Positions 1 through 6,358 of a stretch of DNA of 14,661 nucleotides are shown one piece after another. Every line of letters starts with the position of its first letter. Position 1 is the stretch's first letter. The notes beneath the pieces were generated by a model, which saw only the letters and a list, made by a program, of their open reading frames with translations, had not been told where the DNA came from and did not search any database. A program made the translations under genes and the position numbers. Source of the DNA: an uncultured Oscillibacter sp. (GTDB taxonomy: Bacteria > Bacillota > Clostridia > Oscillospirales > Oscillospiraceae); contig NZ_CAJULS010000053.1 in assembly GCF_910587525.1 (NCBI RefSeq), positions 1-14,661 on the forward strand, in the 5' to 3' direction.

Positions 1-51
1 AAGGACACTAGAACCTGAATCTAGCGAGTCTGCCAATTCCACCACTCGCGC
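1..51 (-). tRNA. tRNA-Leu (anticodon CAG), 3' part outside window
   Basis: Read on the minus strand, the 5' acceptor strand GCGCGAG (45-51) is followed by a class II D-arm (GTGGAATTGGCAGAC). The anticodon stem CTAGA/TCTAG encloses loop TTCAGGT, so the anticodon is CAG (plus-strand 15-17). The start of the variable arm is present. The T-arm and acceptor 3' strand lie before base 1. It is the second gene of a two-tRNA unit and shares the promoter at 198-226. Confidence 0.93.
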
Positions 52-79
52 GTGGCATTGTGTCTTCCGGAAAAGACGT

Positions 80-165
80 TGGTGCGGCTGACGGGACTTG
101 AACCCACACGTCGATACGACACCAGCACCTCAAGCTGGCCTGTCTACCAGTTCCAGCACAGCCGC
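80..165 (-). tRNA. tRNA-Leu (anticodon GAG)
   Basis: This is a complete class II tRNA on the minus strand. The acceptor stem pairs GCGGCTG (159-165) with CAGCCGC (84-90). The discriminator A is at 83 and an encoded CCA at 80-82. The anticodon stem CCAGC/GCTGG holds loop TTGAGGT, giving anticodon GAG (129-131). A long variable arm and the T-arm GTGGGTTCAAGTCCC are visible. It lies about 28 nt upstream of tRNA-Leu(CAG). The spacer contains an imperfect hairpin (GTCTTCCGG/AAAAGAC), and a CCGGAAAAGAC copy recurs just 5' of this gene, possibly linked to processing. Confidence 0.97.
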
Positions 166-197
166 GAATCTGTTCCCCCGGAAAAGACTGCTTGATT

Positions 198-226
198 ATT
201 ATAGCCAGAACTTTCCCGATTGTCAA
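198..226 (-). promoter_or_regulatory. sigma-A promoter of the tRNA-Leu pair
   Basis: On the minus strand, a perfect TTGACA -35 (221-226) and a perfect TATAAT -10 (198-203) are separated by 17 bp. The predicted start is near 190-191, about 25 nt before the first tRNA. This is full consensus, as expected for a stable-RNA promoter. Confidence 0.9.
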
Positions 227-247
227 CCACCAATTCCCCATTTTCCG

Positions 248-282
248 AAAAAATTTCCCCCGCCGGAACCCGCCGGTGGGGG
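248..282 (-). terminator. Rho-independent terminator of the sirtuin gene
   Basis: On the minus strand a 10-bp GC stem (CCCCCACCGG with CCGGCGGGGG, one mismatch) around a 6-nt loop is followed by AAATTTTTT. It starts 10 nt past the sirtuin stop codon and separates that gene from the tRNA promoter downstream. Confidence 0.85.
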
Positions 283-292
283 AGGGGGAGGG

Positions 293-1012
293 TCACAGCT
301 GGTCCAGAACCTCCCCGATAGGGTCCGTAATTACCAGCCCTGCGGACAGGTCCCGGGCCACGGCGGACTTGTTGATGAGCACCAGCCGCTGGCCCCGGTA
401 GTAATTGATGAGCCCTGCGGCGGGGTAGACGTTCAGAGAGGTACCGCCGATGATCAGCAGGTCTGCCGCCGCGATGGCCCGGACGGCGCCGTTCAGCGTC
501 TCCTGGTCCAGGCCTTCCTCGTACAGCACCACGTCCGGCTTGACGGTGCCGCCGCAGGAGCATTTGGGCACGGCGTCCAGGCTGTGGAGCATGAAGCCGA
601 AGCCGTAGAACTTCCGGCACTTTTCGCAGTAGTTCCGGTGGACGCTGCCGTGGAGCTCGTATACGGTCTTGCTGCCGGCGGCCTGGTGGAGGCCGTCGAT
701 GTTCTGGGTGACCACAGCGGTGAGCTTTCCCTGACGCTCCCACTCCGCCAGCTTCCGGTGGGCGGCGTTGGGCTTCGCCTCCGGGGCCAGCAGCTTGGCC
801 CGGTAGAAGCGAAAAAATTCTTTGGGGTTGCTTTTGTAGAAAGTATGGCTTAAAATCACCTCAGGCGGATAGGCCCACTCCTGGTGGTACAGTCCGCCGG
901 TGCTGCGGAAGTCCGGGATGCCGGACTCCGTGGAGACCCCGGCTCCGCCGAAAAATACAATGCTGTGGGCGCTGTCTACCCACTCCTTTAATTTTTTGAC
1001 AGATTCCGTCAT
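293..1012 (-). CDS. cobB: NAD-dependent protein deacylase (sirtuin, SIR2 family)
   Basis: This 239-aa protein has full bacterial sirtuin length and would remove acyl groups from lysines, using NAD+ and releasing nicotinamide and O-acyl-ADP-ribose. Visible motifs are the Rossmann NAD loop GAGVSTESGIPDFR (residues 23-36), TQNIDGLH (102-109), catalytic His121 in ELHGS, a zinc site of Cys129, Cys132, Cys151 and Cys153, and GGTSLNV near 189-195. The Tyr-x-x-Arg acyl-pocket pair of desuccinylating sirtuins appears here as Tyr70/Lys73, so deacetylation is the more cautious guess. Start: an upstream in-frame GTG at 1021 has no spaced SD, whereas the ATG at 1012 follows GGGGG at about 8 nt, so the ATG was chosen. 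It is divergent from the ArsC-like gene with only 54 bp between starts, and I saw no clear promoter there. The deacylase family call is secure; the substrate is unknown. Confidence 0.95.
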   Translation of the reverse strand: MTESVKKLKEWVDSAHSIVFFGGAGVSTESGIPDFRSTGGLYHQEWAYPPEVILSHTFYKSNPKEFFRFYRAKLLAPEAKPNAAHRKLAEWERQGKLTAVVTQNIDGLHQAAGSKTVYELHGSVHRNYCEKCRKFYGFGFMLHSLDAVPKCSCGGTVKPDVVLYEEGLDQETLNGAVRAIAAADLLIIGGTSLNVYPAAGLINYYRGQRLVLINKSAVARDLSAGLVITDPIGEVLDQL

Positions 1013-1066
1013 AAAAAACACCCCCGGCAGTATTAAAATAGATTGCGCGCAAAAGGAGACGGTCCC

Positions 1067-1402
1067 ATGAATATTCAGATTTTCGGCTCATCCAAGTCCT
1101 TTGACAGCAAGAAGGCGGAACGGTGGTTCAAGGAGCGCCGGATCAAGTACCAGTATATCGACCTGCCCTCAAAGGGATTATCCCCCCGGGAGTATCAATC
1201 CGTCAAGCAGAAAGTTGGTTTTGAGGCGCTGGTGAACACCGGATGCAGGGCCTATGAGGACTTGTTTCTGGCCTACATCACCCTGGACGCCCAGGAGGAG
1301 AAGCTCCTGGAGCACCCGGAGCTTTTTCAGACGCCCATTGTCCGAAATGGCAGGGAGGCCACGGTGGGCTACTGCCCGGAAATTTGGGCCAAATGGGAAT
1401 GA
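1067..1402 (+). CDS. ArsC/Spx-fold thioredoxin-like protein lacking active-site cysteines
   Basis: This 111-aa protein belongs to the ArsC/Spx/YffB superfamily by length and pattern: beta strand MNIQIFG, the active-site loop, KKAERWFKER, IDLPSKGLSPREY, the cis-Pro loop QTPIVRNG (88-95) and the family-typical C-terminus VGYCPEIWAKW. The loop that normally carries the catalytic Cys (C in ArsC, CxxC in Spx) reads GSSKSFDSKK, with Ser11 and Ser14 in those places. Only Cys60 and Cys103 remain, neither in the classical position. Arsenate reductase chemistry is therefore unlikely, and a binding or regulatory role is possible. Start: ATG 1067 lies 8 nt after AAGGAG (1053-1058); the in-frame TTG at 1043 precedes that SD and was rejected. 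The YihY-family gene follows after 44 bp on the same strand, so the two are probably co-transcribed. Confidence 0.88.
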   Translation: MNIQIFGSSKSFDSKKAERWFKERRIKYQYIDLPSKGLSPREYQSVKQKVGFEALVNTGCRAYEDLFLAYITLDAQEEKLLEHPELFQTPIVRNGREATVGYCPEIWAKWE

Positions 1403-1446
1403 CCTCCGGACAGAATGGCCCTGAATCCGGCACGGAAGGAAGGTGT

Positions 1447-2301
1447 ATGACGATGGAATTGAAGCTCCCCCGCAACCCCTTTCTTCGCGGAGCATACCTC
1501 ATGGCCCAGCGGTATCTGCGGCACAATGTGGGCATCCAGAGCGCCGCTCTGGCGTTCTATCTGCTGTTTATGATCTTTCCCTTTCTCATCTTTATCAGCG
1601 CCCTGCTGGGTCTGCTGCGGCTGGATGTGGCGGGGATTTTGCTGGCCCTGGGGGAGATTATGCCCCGGGGGGTGGTGGACCTGATCGAGGTCTACCTCAC
1701 CTATGTGAGCCGGAATCCCAGCCTCCGCCTGATGATGTTCGGACTGGTGTTCTCCATCTACTTCCCCATGCGGGCCACCAACTCCCTGATGCGCTCCGTG
1801 CGGACGGCCTACCACCTGGGCCCGCCCAGGGGACCGGCCCGGCATATGCTCAAGACTTTGCTTTACACCGTGCTTTTGATCGTCACCATCGCCGCCGCCC
1901 TGGCGCTGATGACTGTGGGTGACCGGGTCCTGGGCTACGCGGTGGTCCACTTCCGCCTGCCGTCCTTTGTGGCGGAGGCCTGGGCCAGGCTCCGGTTCCC
2001 GGCGGTGGCGGTGCTGTGCTACTTCGCGCTGTTTTTCCTCTATGCCATGGCCCAGGACACCCGCCAGCCCTGGCGGAACATCTGGCCCGGCACCCTGGCG
2101 GCTCTGGCGGCCTGGATGGCCTTGAGCTGGCTGTACGCGTTTTACGTGGACAACATCGCCAATTACTCCCTGCTCTACGGTTCCATCGGTACGGTGATCG
2201 CCCTTTTGATCTGGCTGAATATGAGCTCTGTGGTATTGATTATGGGGGCGGAGCTCAACGGGACGATTATGAGTCTGCGAAAGGACGGCGGCGGAGCCTG
2301 A
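1447..2301 (+). CDS. YihY/BrkB-family inner-membrane protein
   Basis: This 284-aa polytopic membrane protein matches the YihY/virulence factor BrkB family (formerly tied to RNase BN). That call rests on the N-terminal AALAFYLLFMIFPFLIF, the later WPGTLAALAAW, and the C-terminal NYSLLYGSIGTVIALLIWL preceding MGAELN. About six hydrophobic segments are visible: near residues 35-57, 95-115, 140-160, 183-203, 215-235 and 245-265. The biochemical function of the family is not established, and transport or envelope roles are only suggested. Start: GGAAGGAAGG at 1434-1443 sits properly before either ATG 1447 or ATG 1453; the first was chosen. It ends 4 bp before the 3' end of a convergent pseudogene, with no terminator hairpin between them. 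Confidence 0.92.
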   Translation: MTMELKLPRNPFLRGAYLMAQRYLRHNVGIQSAALAFYLLFMIFPFLIFISALLGLLRLDVAGILLALGEIMPRGVVDLIEVYLTYVSRNPSLRLMMFGLVFSIYFPMRATNSLMRSVRTAYHLGPPRGPARHMLKTLLYTVLLIVTIAAALALMTVGDRVLGYAVVHFRLPSFVAEAWARLRFPAVAVLCYFALFFLYAMAQDTRQPWRNIWPGTLAALAAWMALSWLYAFYVDNIANYSLLYGSIGTVIALLIWLNMSSVVLIMGAELNGTIMSLRKDGGGA

Positions 2302-2305
2302 GCTG

Positions 2306-2706
2306 TCAACTGCGGCGCTCGTACCAAACTGCTGTGCCCAGCTCCGCGAGACAGGAGATCACCAGTGCGATGAAAAGCCCTGAGCCTAGCAGGGAGCAAT
2401 TGTAATTGTCACTGCCGAAATAATACAGTGCTATGCCCCCGATGAAACAGAAGGCCTGCGTGATTTGCAGTCCCCATCGGCTGACTTTCAGCCTGATATG
2501 AAGATTCCGCTCGTCACGCTCCGGACCAGGTCCTCCCTGGCGTGTTTTTTGGAGAGGCTGCGGAAGATGGTTCTGCCGCCGGCAATCAGCCACATGAGAA
2601 GCGTGCAGACCTGGAGAGGGGAGATACTCTCGCCGCGGCGAATTCTGAAAGTAAGGAGAACGGTGAGAAGGAGTTCTCCAAGCAGGCCGATGATAAAATT
2701 CTTTAT
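2306..2706 (-). pseudogene. Frameshifted small membrane protein, partner of the XRE regulator
   Basis: Two minus-strand frames complement each other. The first, from 2706, reads (I)KNFIIGLLGELLLTVLLTF, then a loop and a second hydrophobic stretch CTLLMWLIAGG. It goes on to KKHAREDLVRS and hits a stop near 2485. A second frame continues with DERNLHIRLKVSRWGLQIT, then two hydrophobic helices, ending WYERRS* at 2306. Joined, they give about 130 aa with four helices, like the small membrane proteins often encoded behind YozG-type regulators. The break lies between an A6 run (2545-2550) and about 2515 and needs a one-base loss or a two-base gain. The expected ATG, which would overlap the regulator stop as TAATG, reads TAATA. 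With no standard start and a frameshift the gene looks dead. Alternatives are a sequencing error or a -1 ribosomal frameshift at C AAA AAA. Confidence 0.72.
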
Positions 2707-2939
2707 TATTTTAGATCTTCATAGAGCTGATCCTCCAGTTCCCGGTTCTCCCGCAGGCAGCACAGCTCTTCCACGGTGATGCCGAAGACCTCCGCCATGC
2801 GGTAAGCCAGCATCAGCGAGGGGCTGTACTGTTCCTTCTCAATGGAGATGATGGTCCGGGAGGACACACGGACCGCCTCCGCCAGCTGCTGCTGGGTCAT
2901 CCCCGCGGCGGTCCGCAGCTCCCGCACTCTGGTTTTCAT
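2706..2939 (-). CDS. XRE-family transcriptional regulator (77 aa)
   Basis: This small Cro/C1-type helix-turn-helix protein has an N-terminal recognition region with the subfamily pattern RELRTAAGMTQQQLAEAV, SSRTIISIEKEQYSPS, AYRMAEVFGITVEEL (residues 5-60). A short acidic tail follows, with no sensor domain. It resembles YozG-like regulators that pair with a membrane protein and usually act on their own operon. Start: ATG 2939 follows AGGAGG (2945-2950) at 5 nt. The same frame stays open upstream to 3128, but that extension is unlike this family and lacks an SD. The stop overlaps the frame of the broken membrane partner, so the pair was a translationally coupled operon. The promoter is at 2989-3017. 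Confidence 0.92.
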   Translation of the reverse strand: MKTRVRELRTAAGMTQQQLAEAVRVSSRTIISIEKEQYSPSLMLAYRMAEVFGITVEELCCLRENRELEDQLYEDLK

Positions 2940-2988
2940 GGCGGCCTCCTCTCCGGATATGAAGTTTGCTTCCTGTGAAGCTGGCTTT

Positions 2989-3017
2989 ATGTTACCATGG
3001 CGGCTGTCCCCAGTCAA
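2989..3017 (-). promoter_or_regulatory. Promoter of the 77-aa XRE regulator
   Basis: On the minus strand, -35 TTGACT (3012-3017) and -10 TAACAT (2989-2994) are separated by 17 bp. The predicted start is near 2982, about 43 nt before the ATG. The -35 matches 5/6 and the -10 4/6. Confidence 0.6.
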
Positions 3018-3092
3018 GAGAAAGGCAGGAAGCCCCTTTCTGCCAAAGCGGCGGAAACTCGTAAACGTTTTTTGAATCCCGGTGCCGGTTTC

Positions 3093-3121
3093 TTTACTTT
3101 GCCGGTAAAATGTTTTAAAAT
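3093..3121 (+). promoter_or_regulatory. Promoter of the M29 aminopeptidase unit
   Basis: TTTACT (-35, 3093-3098) and TAAAAT (-10, 3116-3121) are 17 bp apart. The predicted start at about 3127-3129 is the first base of the 15-bp palindrome at 3127-3160, so the transcript would begin with a stem-loop. The leader to the chosen ATG is about 108 nt. Confidence 0.55.
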
Positions 3122-3126
3122 AGCGC

Positions 3127-3160
3127 ATATTATTCCTGTGTCAAAACACAGGAATAATAT
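3127..3160. repeat. Perfect 15-bp inverted repeat with a 4-nt loop
   Basis: ATATTATTCCTGTGT (3127-3141) is followed by loop CAAA and its exact reverse complement (3146-3160). There is no T-tract on either side and no gene ends here, so a terminator role is unlikely. It coincides with the predicted transcription start of the aminopeptidase, as a 5'-terminal stem-loop or an operator. Read on the minus strand, the centre contains TTGACA (3139-3144) with TATTTT 16 bp downstream, a possible weak antisense promoter towards the XRE gene. Confidence 0.85.
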
Positions 3161-3204
3161 TTGAGTTGAGCCGGTCTGCGGCTGCCGCCGCAAACCATGG
3201 CAGA

Positions 3205-3236
3205 TATCTCCTCCGGACTGAGAACCGGAGGAAATA
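3205..3236 (+). promoter_or_regulatory. Hairpin that sequesters the aminopeptidase SD
   Basis: TCCTCCGG (3209-3216) pairs perfectly with CCGGAGGA (3225-3232), which is the SD of the aminopeptidase gene; the loop is 8 nt. One mismatch further out, TAT (3205-3207) can pair with ATA (3234-3236), drawing in the first base of the start codon. In the folded form the initiation site would be hidden, so translation is probably conditional or poor. What would open it is unknown. Confidence 0.6.
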
Positions 3237-4498
3237 TGGAAAACACCGAAAGGATGATAAAATTGATGAATGAAAAGCTCAGGGAATACGCACAGCTCCT
3301 GGTCCGGGTGGGACTGAACGTCCAGAAGGGCCAGCGGCTGGTCATCTCCTCCCCGGTGGAGTGTGCCTTCTTCGCCCGGATATGCGCGGAGGACGCCTAC
3401 GCTATCGGCTGCAAAGAGGTGGTCATGAACTGGACCGACGACGCCCTGACCCGGATGAAGTACCTCCACGCCGAAGAGGAGGTCTTCGACACCGTGCCGG
3501 AGTGGCGGCAGCACTTTTTCAACGACCACGCCAAGGAGGGAGCGGCGTATCTGGCCATCTCCGCCACGGACCCGGAGAATCTCAAGGGTGTGGACACCAA
3601 GCGCATCGTTCGGGCCCAGCAGGCCAGCGGCAAGGCCCTCAAGGAGTTCGACCGCCTCCAGATGTGCGGCGGGTTCCCCTGGTGCATCGCCTCCATCCCC
3701 ATCCCCAGCTGGGCAAAGCGGGTGTTCTCGGACGCGGCGGAGGATGAGGCCATGGAGAAGCTCTGGGACGCCATCTTCTCCGCCGTCCGCATCAGCGGCG
3801 ACGGGAAGTGCGTGGATAAGTGGCATGCCCACCTGGACACCCTGGGAAAGCGGCTGGAGAAGATGAACGCTCTGAATTTCAAGTCCCTCCACTACACCAA
3901 CTCCCTGGGCACGGACCTGACAGTGGAGCTGCCGGAGGGCCATGTCTGGGAGGCGGGCAACGACGTCACCCTCTCCGGCCAGGACTATATCGCCAACATC
4001 CCCACGGAGGAGCTGTTCACCTCCCCTCTGAAAACCGGGGTCAACGGCGTGGTGTACGCCTCTTTGCCCCTGGCACACGACGGCTGCGTTATCGAGGGGT
4101 TTCATTTCGTGGTGAAGGAGGGGAAGATCGTGGAGGCCCGCGCCAAGAAGGGGGAGGAGGCCCTGAAAGCGGCCATCTCCGTGGACGAGGGAGCCAGCTA
4201 TTTCGGCGAGGTGGCCCTGGTGCCCTACGACAGTCCTATCTCCAACCAGAAAATTCTGTTTTACAACACCCTCTTTGACGAGAACGCCGCCTGCCACATC
4301 GCCTTCGGCGAGGCCTACCCCTGCCTGAAAGGCGGCCAGCAGATGACCAAGGACGAGCTGAAGGAGCGGGGGCTCAACGACTCCATCACCCATGTGGATT
4401 TTATGATCGGCACAAAGGACCTCTCCATCGTGGGCACTACCCACGACGGAGAGGAGATCCCCGTGTTTGTGGACGGCAATTTCGCGCCGGGGATTTGA
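3236..4498 (+). CDS. M29-family metallo-aminopeptidase
   Basis: This 420-aa protein belongs to the thermophilic aminopeptidase family M29 (AmpS/PepS type), cytosolic dimetal exopeptidases that remove N-terminal residues from peptides. The putative metal ligands are Glu259 (IPTEELFTSP), Glu325 (FGEVALVP), His354 (ACHIAFGEAY), and His386 and Asp388 (THVDFMIG). Their spacing and order fit the family, as does YDSP at 331-334. The N-terminal domain carries LLVRVGLNVQKGQRL. Start: ATG 3236 follows CGGAGGAA directly; an in-frame ATG at 3197 lacks an SD and lies upstream of the SD hairpin, so the shorter form was chosen. The protein has full family length and no signal peptide. The 5' leader carries two hairpins, and a terminator follows at 4540. 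Confidence 0.96.
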   Translation: MENTERMIKLMNEKLREYAQLLVRVGLNVQKGQRLVISSPVECAFFARICAEDAYAIGCKEVVMNWTDDALTRMKYLHAEEEVFDTVPEWRQHFFNDHAKEGAAYLAISATDPENLKGVDTKRIVRAQQASGKALKEFDRLQMCGGFPWCIASIPIPSWAKRVFSDAAEDEAMEKLWDAIFSAVRISGDGKCVDKWHAHLDTLGKRLEKMNALNFKSLHYTNSLGTDLTVELPEGHVWEAGNDVTLSGQDYIANIPTEELFTSPLKTGVNGVVYASLPLAHDGCVIEGFHFVVKEGKIVEARAKKGEEALKAAISVDEGASYFGEVALVPYDSPISNQKILFYNTLFDENAACHIAFGEAYPCLKGGQQMTKDELKERGLNDSITHVDFMIGTKDLSIVGTTHDGEEIPVFVDGNFAPGI

Positions 4499-4539
4499 TG
4501 CAATAGCAGCACGATTGAAATTTGCGGACAATTGGAAGG

Positions 4540-4569
4540 CGGGCCGTTCGGAGTGCGGCGGCCCGTTTT
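4540..4569 (+). terminator. Probable terminator after the aminopeptidase
   Basis: A 7-bp stem CGGGCCG/CGGCCCG (4540-4546, 4559-4565) with a 12-nt loop is followed by TTTT. The stem is strong but the T-tract short, so some read-through into the carbonic anhydrase gene is possible. Confidence 0.6.
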
Positions 4570-4614
4570 CCGGGGTGGGAGCAATCACATAAATATAGAA
4601 TCGAGGTAGGCATT

Positions 4615-5103
4615 ATGGCATACAATCTTAGAGAGACAGACGCATCCGTCCTGATCTGCGAAGGCGCCCGGGTGTCCGGGGACGTGACGCTGGGCCGGGG
4701 CGTGAATATCTGGTACAACGCTGTCCTTCGGGGAGATGACGGCGCCATCACCGTGGGAGAGGATACCAACATCCAGGACGGGGCGGTCCTCCATGAGGAG
4801 ACCCGTGTGGGCGCCGGCTGCACCATCGGCCACAACGCCATCGTCCACGGCTGTACCGTGGGGGACAACACCCTGATCGGCATGGGAGCCATCGTCCTCA
4901 ACGGTGCGAGGATCGGGGACAACTGCGTCGTAGGCGCCGGGGCCCTGGTCACCGGGAAGATGGATGCCCCGGACGGCTCCATGATCCTGGGCAGTCCCGC
5001 CAAAGTGGTGCGGTCCCTGACGGAGGAGGAGATCGCCGGGAACCGGAAATCCGCCCGGGGCTATCTGGCGGCGGCGGAGCGCTGCCGCCTGGGAGATATG
5101 TGA
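4615..5103 (+). CDS. Gamma-class carbonic anhydrase family protein
   Basis: This 162-aa left-handed beta-helix protein is built of hexapeptide repeats (for example GARVSG, GRGVNI, GEDTNI, GAGCTI, GDNTLI, GARIGD, GAGALV). Family hallmarks are VLRGDD (37-42), NIQDGAVLH (52-60) and IGHNAIVHGC (71-80). These supply three candidate metal-binding histidines, His60, His73 and His78, at trimer interfaces. The family includes YrdA, PaaY and CaiE-like proteins; some hydrate CO2 with Zn or Fe, others lack proven activity. Start: ATG 4615 follows GAGGTAGG (4603-4610); the frame is open back to 4522, but the upstream part overlaps the terminator. The AI-2E-type transporter begins 6 nt after the stop, indicating one operon. 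Confidence 0.95.
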   Translation: MAYNLRETDASVLICEGARVSGDVTLGRGVNIWYNAVLRGDDGAITVGEDTNIQDGAVLHEETRVGAGCTIGHNAIVHGCTVGDNTLIGMGAIVLNGARIGDNCVVGAGALVTGKMDAPDGSMILGSPAKVVRSLTEEEIAGNRKSARGYLAAAERCRLGDM

Positions 5104-5109
5104 CGGCGT

Positions 5110-6282
5110 ATGGAGTGGAACAGGCAGACTGTGAAATATCTGCTGCTGGTGGTCTGCGGCGGTGTGGCCTTCTACTGCGCCCTGCAAAATCTGGCGGCGG
5201 TCTTTGCCGCTCTGGGGTGGCTGCTGGGGGTGCTGTGGCCCTTCCTGATGGGCGGGGCCATTGCCTTTATCCTGAACGTTCCCATGCGGGCCATTGAGCG
5301 GGGGCTGTTTCCCGGGAACAGGAGGATGAACAAAATCCGCCGCCCCTTGGCGCTGGTGCTGACCCTGGCGGCGGTAATCGGCGTGCTGACCCTGGCCTCG
5401 GCGGTCATCGGCCCCGGGGTGGGGGAGGCGGTGGTGTCCCTGGGGCAGCAGATCCCCGCCGCCTTCCGGCGACTCCAGGGCCAGCTGGCGGAGCTGGAGG
5501 CCTACCTGCCTATGCTGGAGTCTTGGGCGGAGAGCCTGGAGATTGACTGGAAGGACCTGACAGAGAAGGCCGTGGGCCTGGTCCAGGCCTGGGGCAGCGG
5601 ACTGCTGTCCAGCGGCGGCGGGCTCATCGGGGGCCTTGTCAGCGGTGTGAGCACTTTTGTCATCGGGTTCATTTTCTCCCTTTACATCCTGCTGCAAAAG
5701 GAGTCCCTGTCCCGCCAGGGGCGGCAGGTGCTCTATGGGCTCCTGCCCATCCGGGCGGCGGACCGCTGCCTGGAGGTCCTGCGGCTGGCAAACCGCACCT
5801 TTTCCAGCTTTCTCTCTGGCCAGTGCCTGGAGGCGGTGATTCTGGGCACGCTGTTTGTAGTGTCCATGACCATCTTCCGGATGCCCTACGCATTGCTTGT
5901 GGGCGTTCTCATCGCCCTGACGGCCCTGATCCCCATCGTGGGAGCCTTCATCGGCTGTGTGGCGGGAGCGCTGCTTATCGCCGTCACCGACCCCTGGAAG
6001 GCGCTGATGTTCGTGGTTCTCTTCCTGGTGCTCCAGCAGGTGGAGGGGAACCTGATCTATCCCCATGTGGTGGGCTCCTCCGTGGGTCTGCCCTCAATCT
6101 GGGTGCTGGCGGCGGTGACCCTGGGCGGCAAGCTCATGGGCATTGCCGGGATGCTGTTTTTCATCCCCCTGTGCTCTGTAGCGTACGCCCTGTTCCGGGA
6201 TTTTGTGAAGGGGCGGCTGCGGGAGAAAAGCGTGCCCGTAAAAAAATGGCGGGACCCGCCGCCGGGCTCCGGTCGAAGATAG
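5110..6282 (+). CDS. AI-2E family transporter (YtvI/PerM-like permease)
   Basis: This 390-aa membrane protein has the PF01594 layout: N-terminal helices (residues 9-29, 33-58 with WPFLMGGAIAFILNVPM) and a helix near 75-100. A soluble amphipathic segment follows (about 105-165), then a helix near 180-197. The C-terminal helices around LVGVLIALTALIPIVGAFIG, LQQVEGNLIYPHVVGSSVGL and LAAVTLGGKLMGIAGMLFFIP are the most conserved part of the family. Members export or import varied solutes (AI-2, Na+/H+ exchange), so the substrate cannot be read from sequence. Start: ATG 5110, 6 nt after the upstream stop; only a weak, distant GGGAG is present, so translation may be coupled. A strong terminator closes the operon. 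Confidence 0.94.
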   Translation: MEWNRQTVKYLLLVVCGGVAFYCALQNLAAVFAALGWLLGVLWPFLMGGAIAFILNVPMRAIERGLFPGNRRMNKIRRPLALVLTLAAVIGVLTLASAVIGPGVGEAVVSLGQQIPAAFRRLQGQLAELEAYLPMLESWAESLEIDWKDLTEKAVGLVQAWGSGLLSSGGGLIGGLVSGVSTFVIGFIFSLYILLQKESLSRQGRQVLYGLLPIRAADRCLEVLRLANRTFSSFLSGQCLEAVILGTLFVVSMTIFRMPYALLVGVLIALTALIPIVGAFIGCVAGALLIAVTDPWKALMFVVLFLVLQQVEGNLIYPHVVGSSVGLPSIWVLAAVTLGGKLMGIAGMLFFIPLCSVAYALFRDFVKGRLREKSVPVKKWRDPPPGSGRR

Positions 6283-6290
6283 CGAAAAAG

Positions 6291-6319
6291 ACCTCCGGAA
6301 AAATTTCCGGAGGTTTTTT
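6291..6319 (+). terminator. Strong Rho-independent terminator
   Basis: A perfect 10-bp stem ACCTCCGGAA/TTCCGGAGGT with loop AAAT is followed by six Ts. It lies 9 nt after the transporter stop and 11 bp before the -35 of the next operon, insulating the two. Confidence 0.93.
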
Positions 6320-6329
6320 ATCATTTCTA

Positions 6330-6358
6330 TTGACAACTATCTTTGTCAGTGCTATCCT
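6330..6358 (+). promoter_or_regulatory. Promoter of the XRE-DUF3169 operon
   Basis: A perfect TTGACA (-35, 6330-6335) and TATCCT (-10, 6353-6358, 4/6) are 17 bp apart. The predicted start is around 6365. The -35 and spacer coincide with operator copy 1, and the start point lies in copy 2, so occupancy should block RNA polymerase. Confidence 0.75.

Noticed and set aside
996..1001. TTGACA inside the sirtuin gene as -35 for the ArsC-like gene
   Set aside because: No acceptable -10 at 16-18 bp; the nearest TAAAAT (1034-1039) is too far away.
2940..3128. N-terminal extension of the 77-aa XRE regulator
   Set aside because: The frame is open, but it has no family resemblance, no SD, and it crosses the inferred promoter. 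The ATG at 2939 has AGGAGG.
3014..4588. Open minus-strand frame of 524 codons
   Set aside because: Antisense to the M29 aminopeptidase, which has conserved metal ligands and an SD. The frame is a by-product of GC-rich third positions and resembles no protein.
4585..6066. Open minus-strand frame of 493 codons
   Set aside because: Shadow of the carbonic anhydrase and transporter genes; low-complexity Gln/His/Pro/Gly-rich product, no SD.
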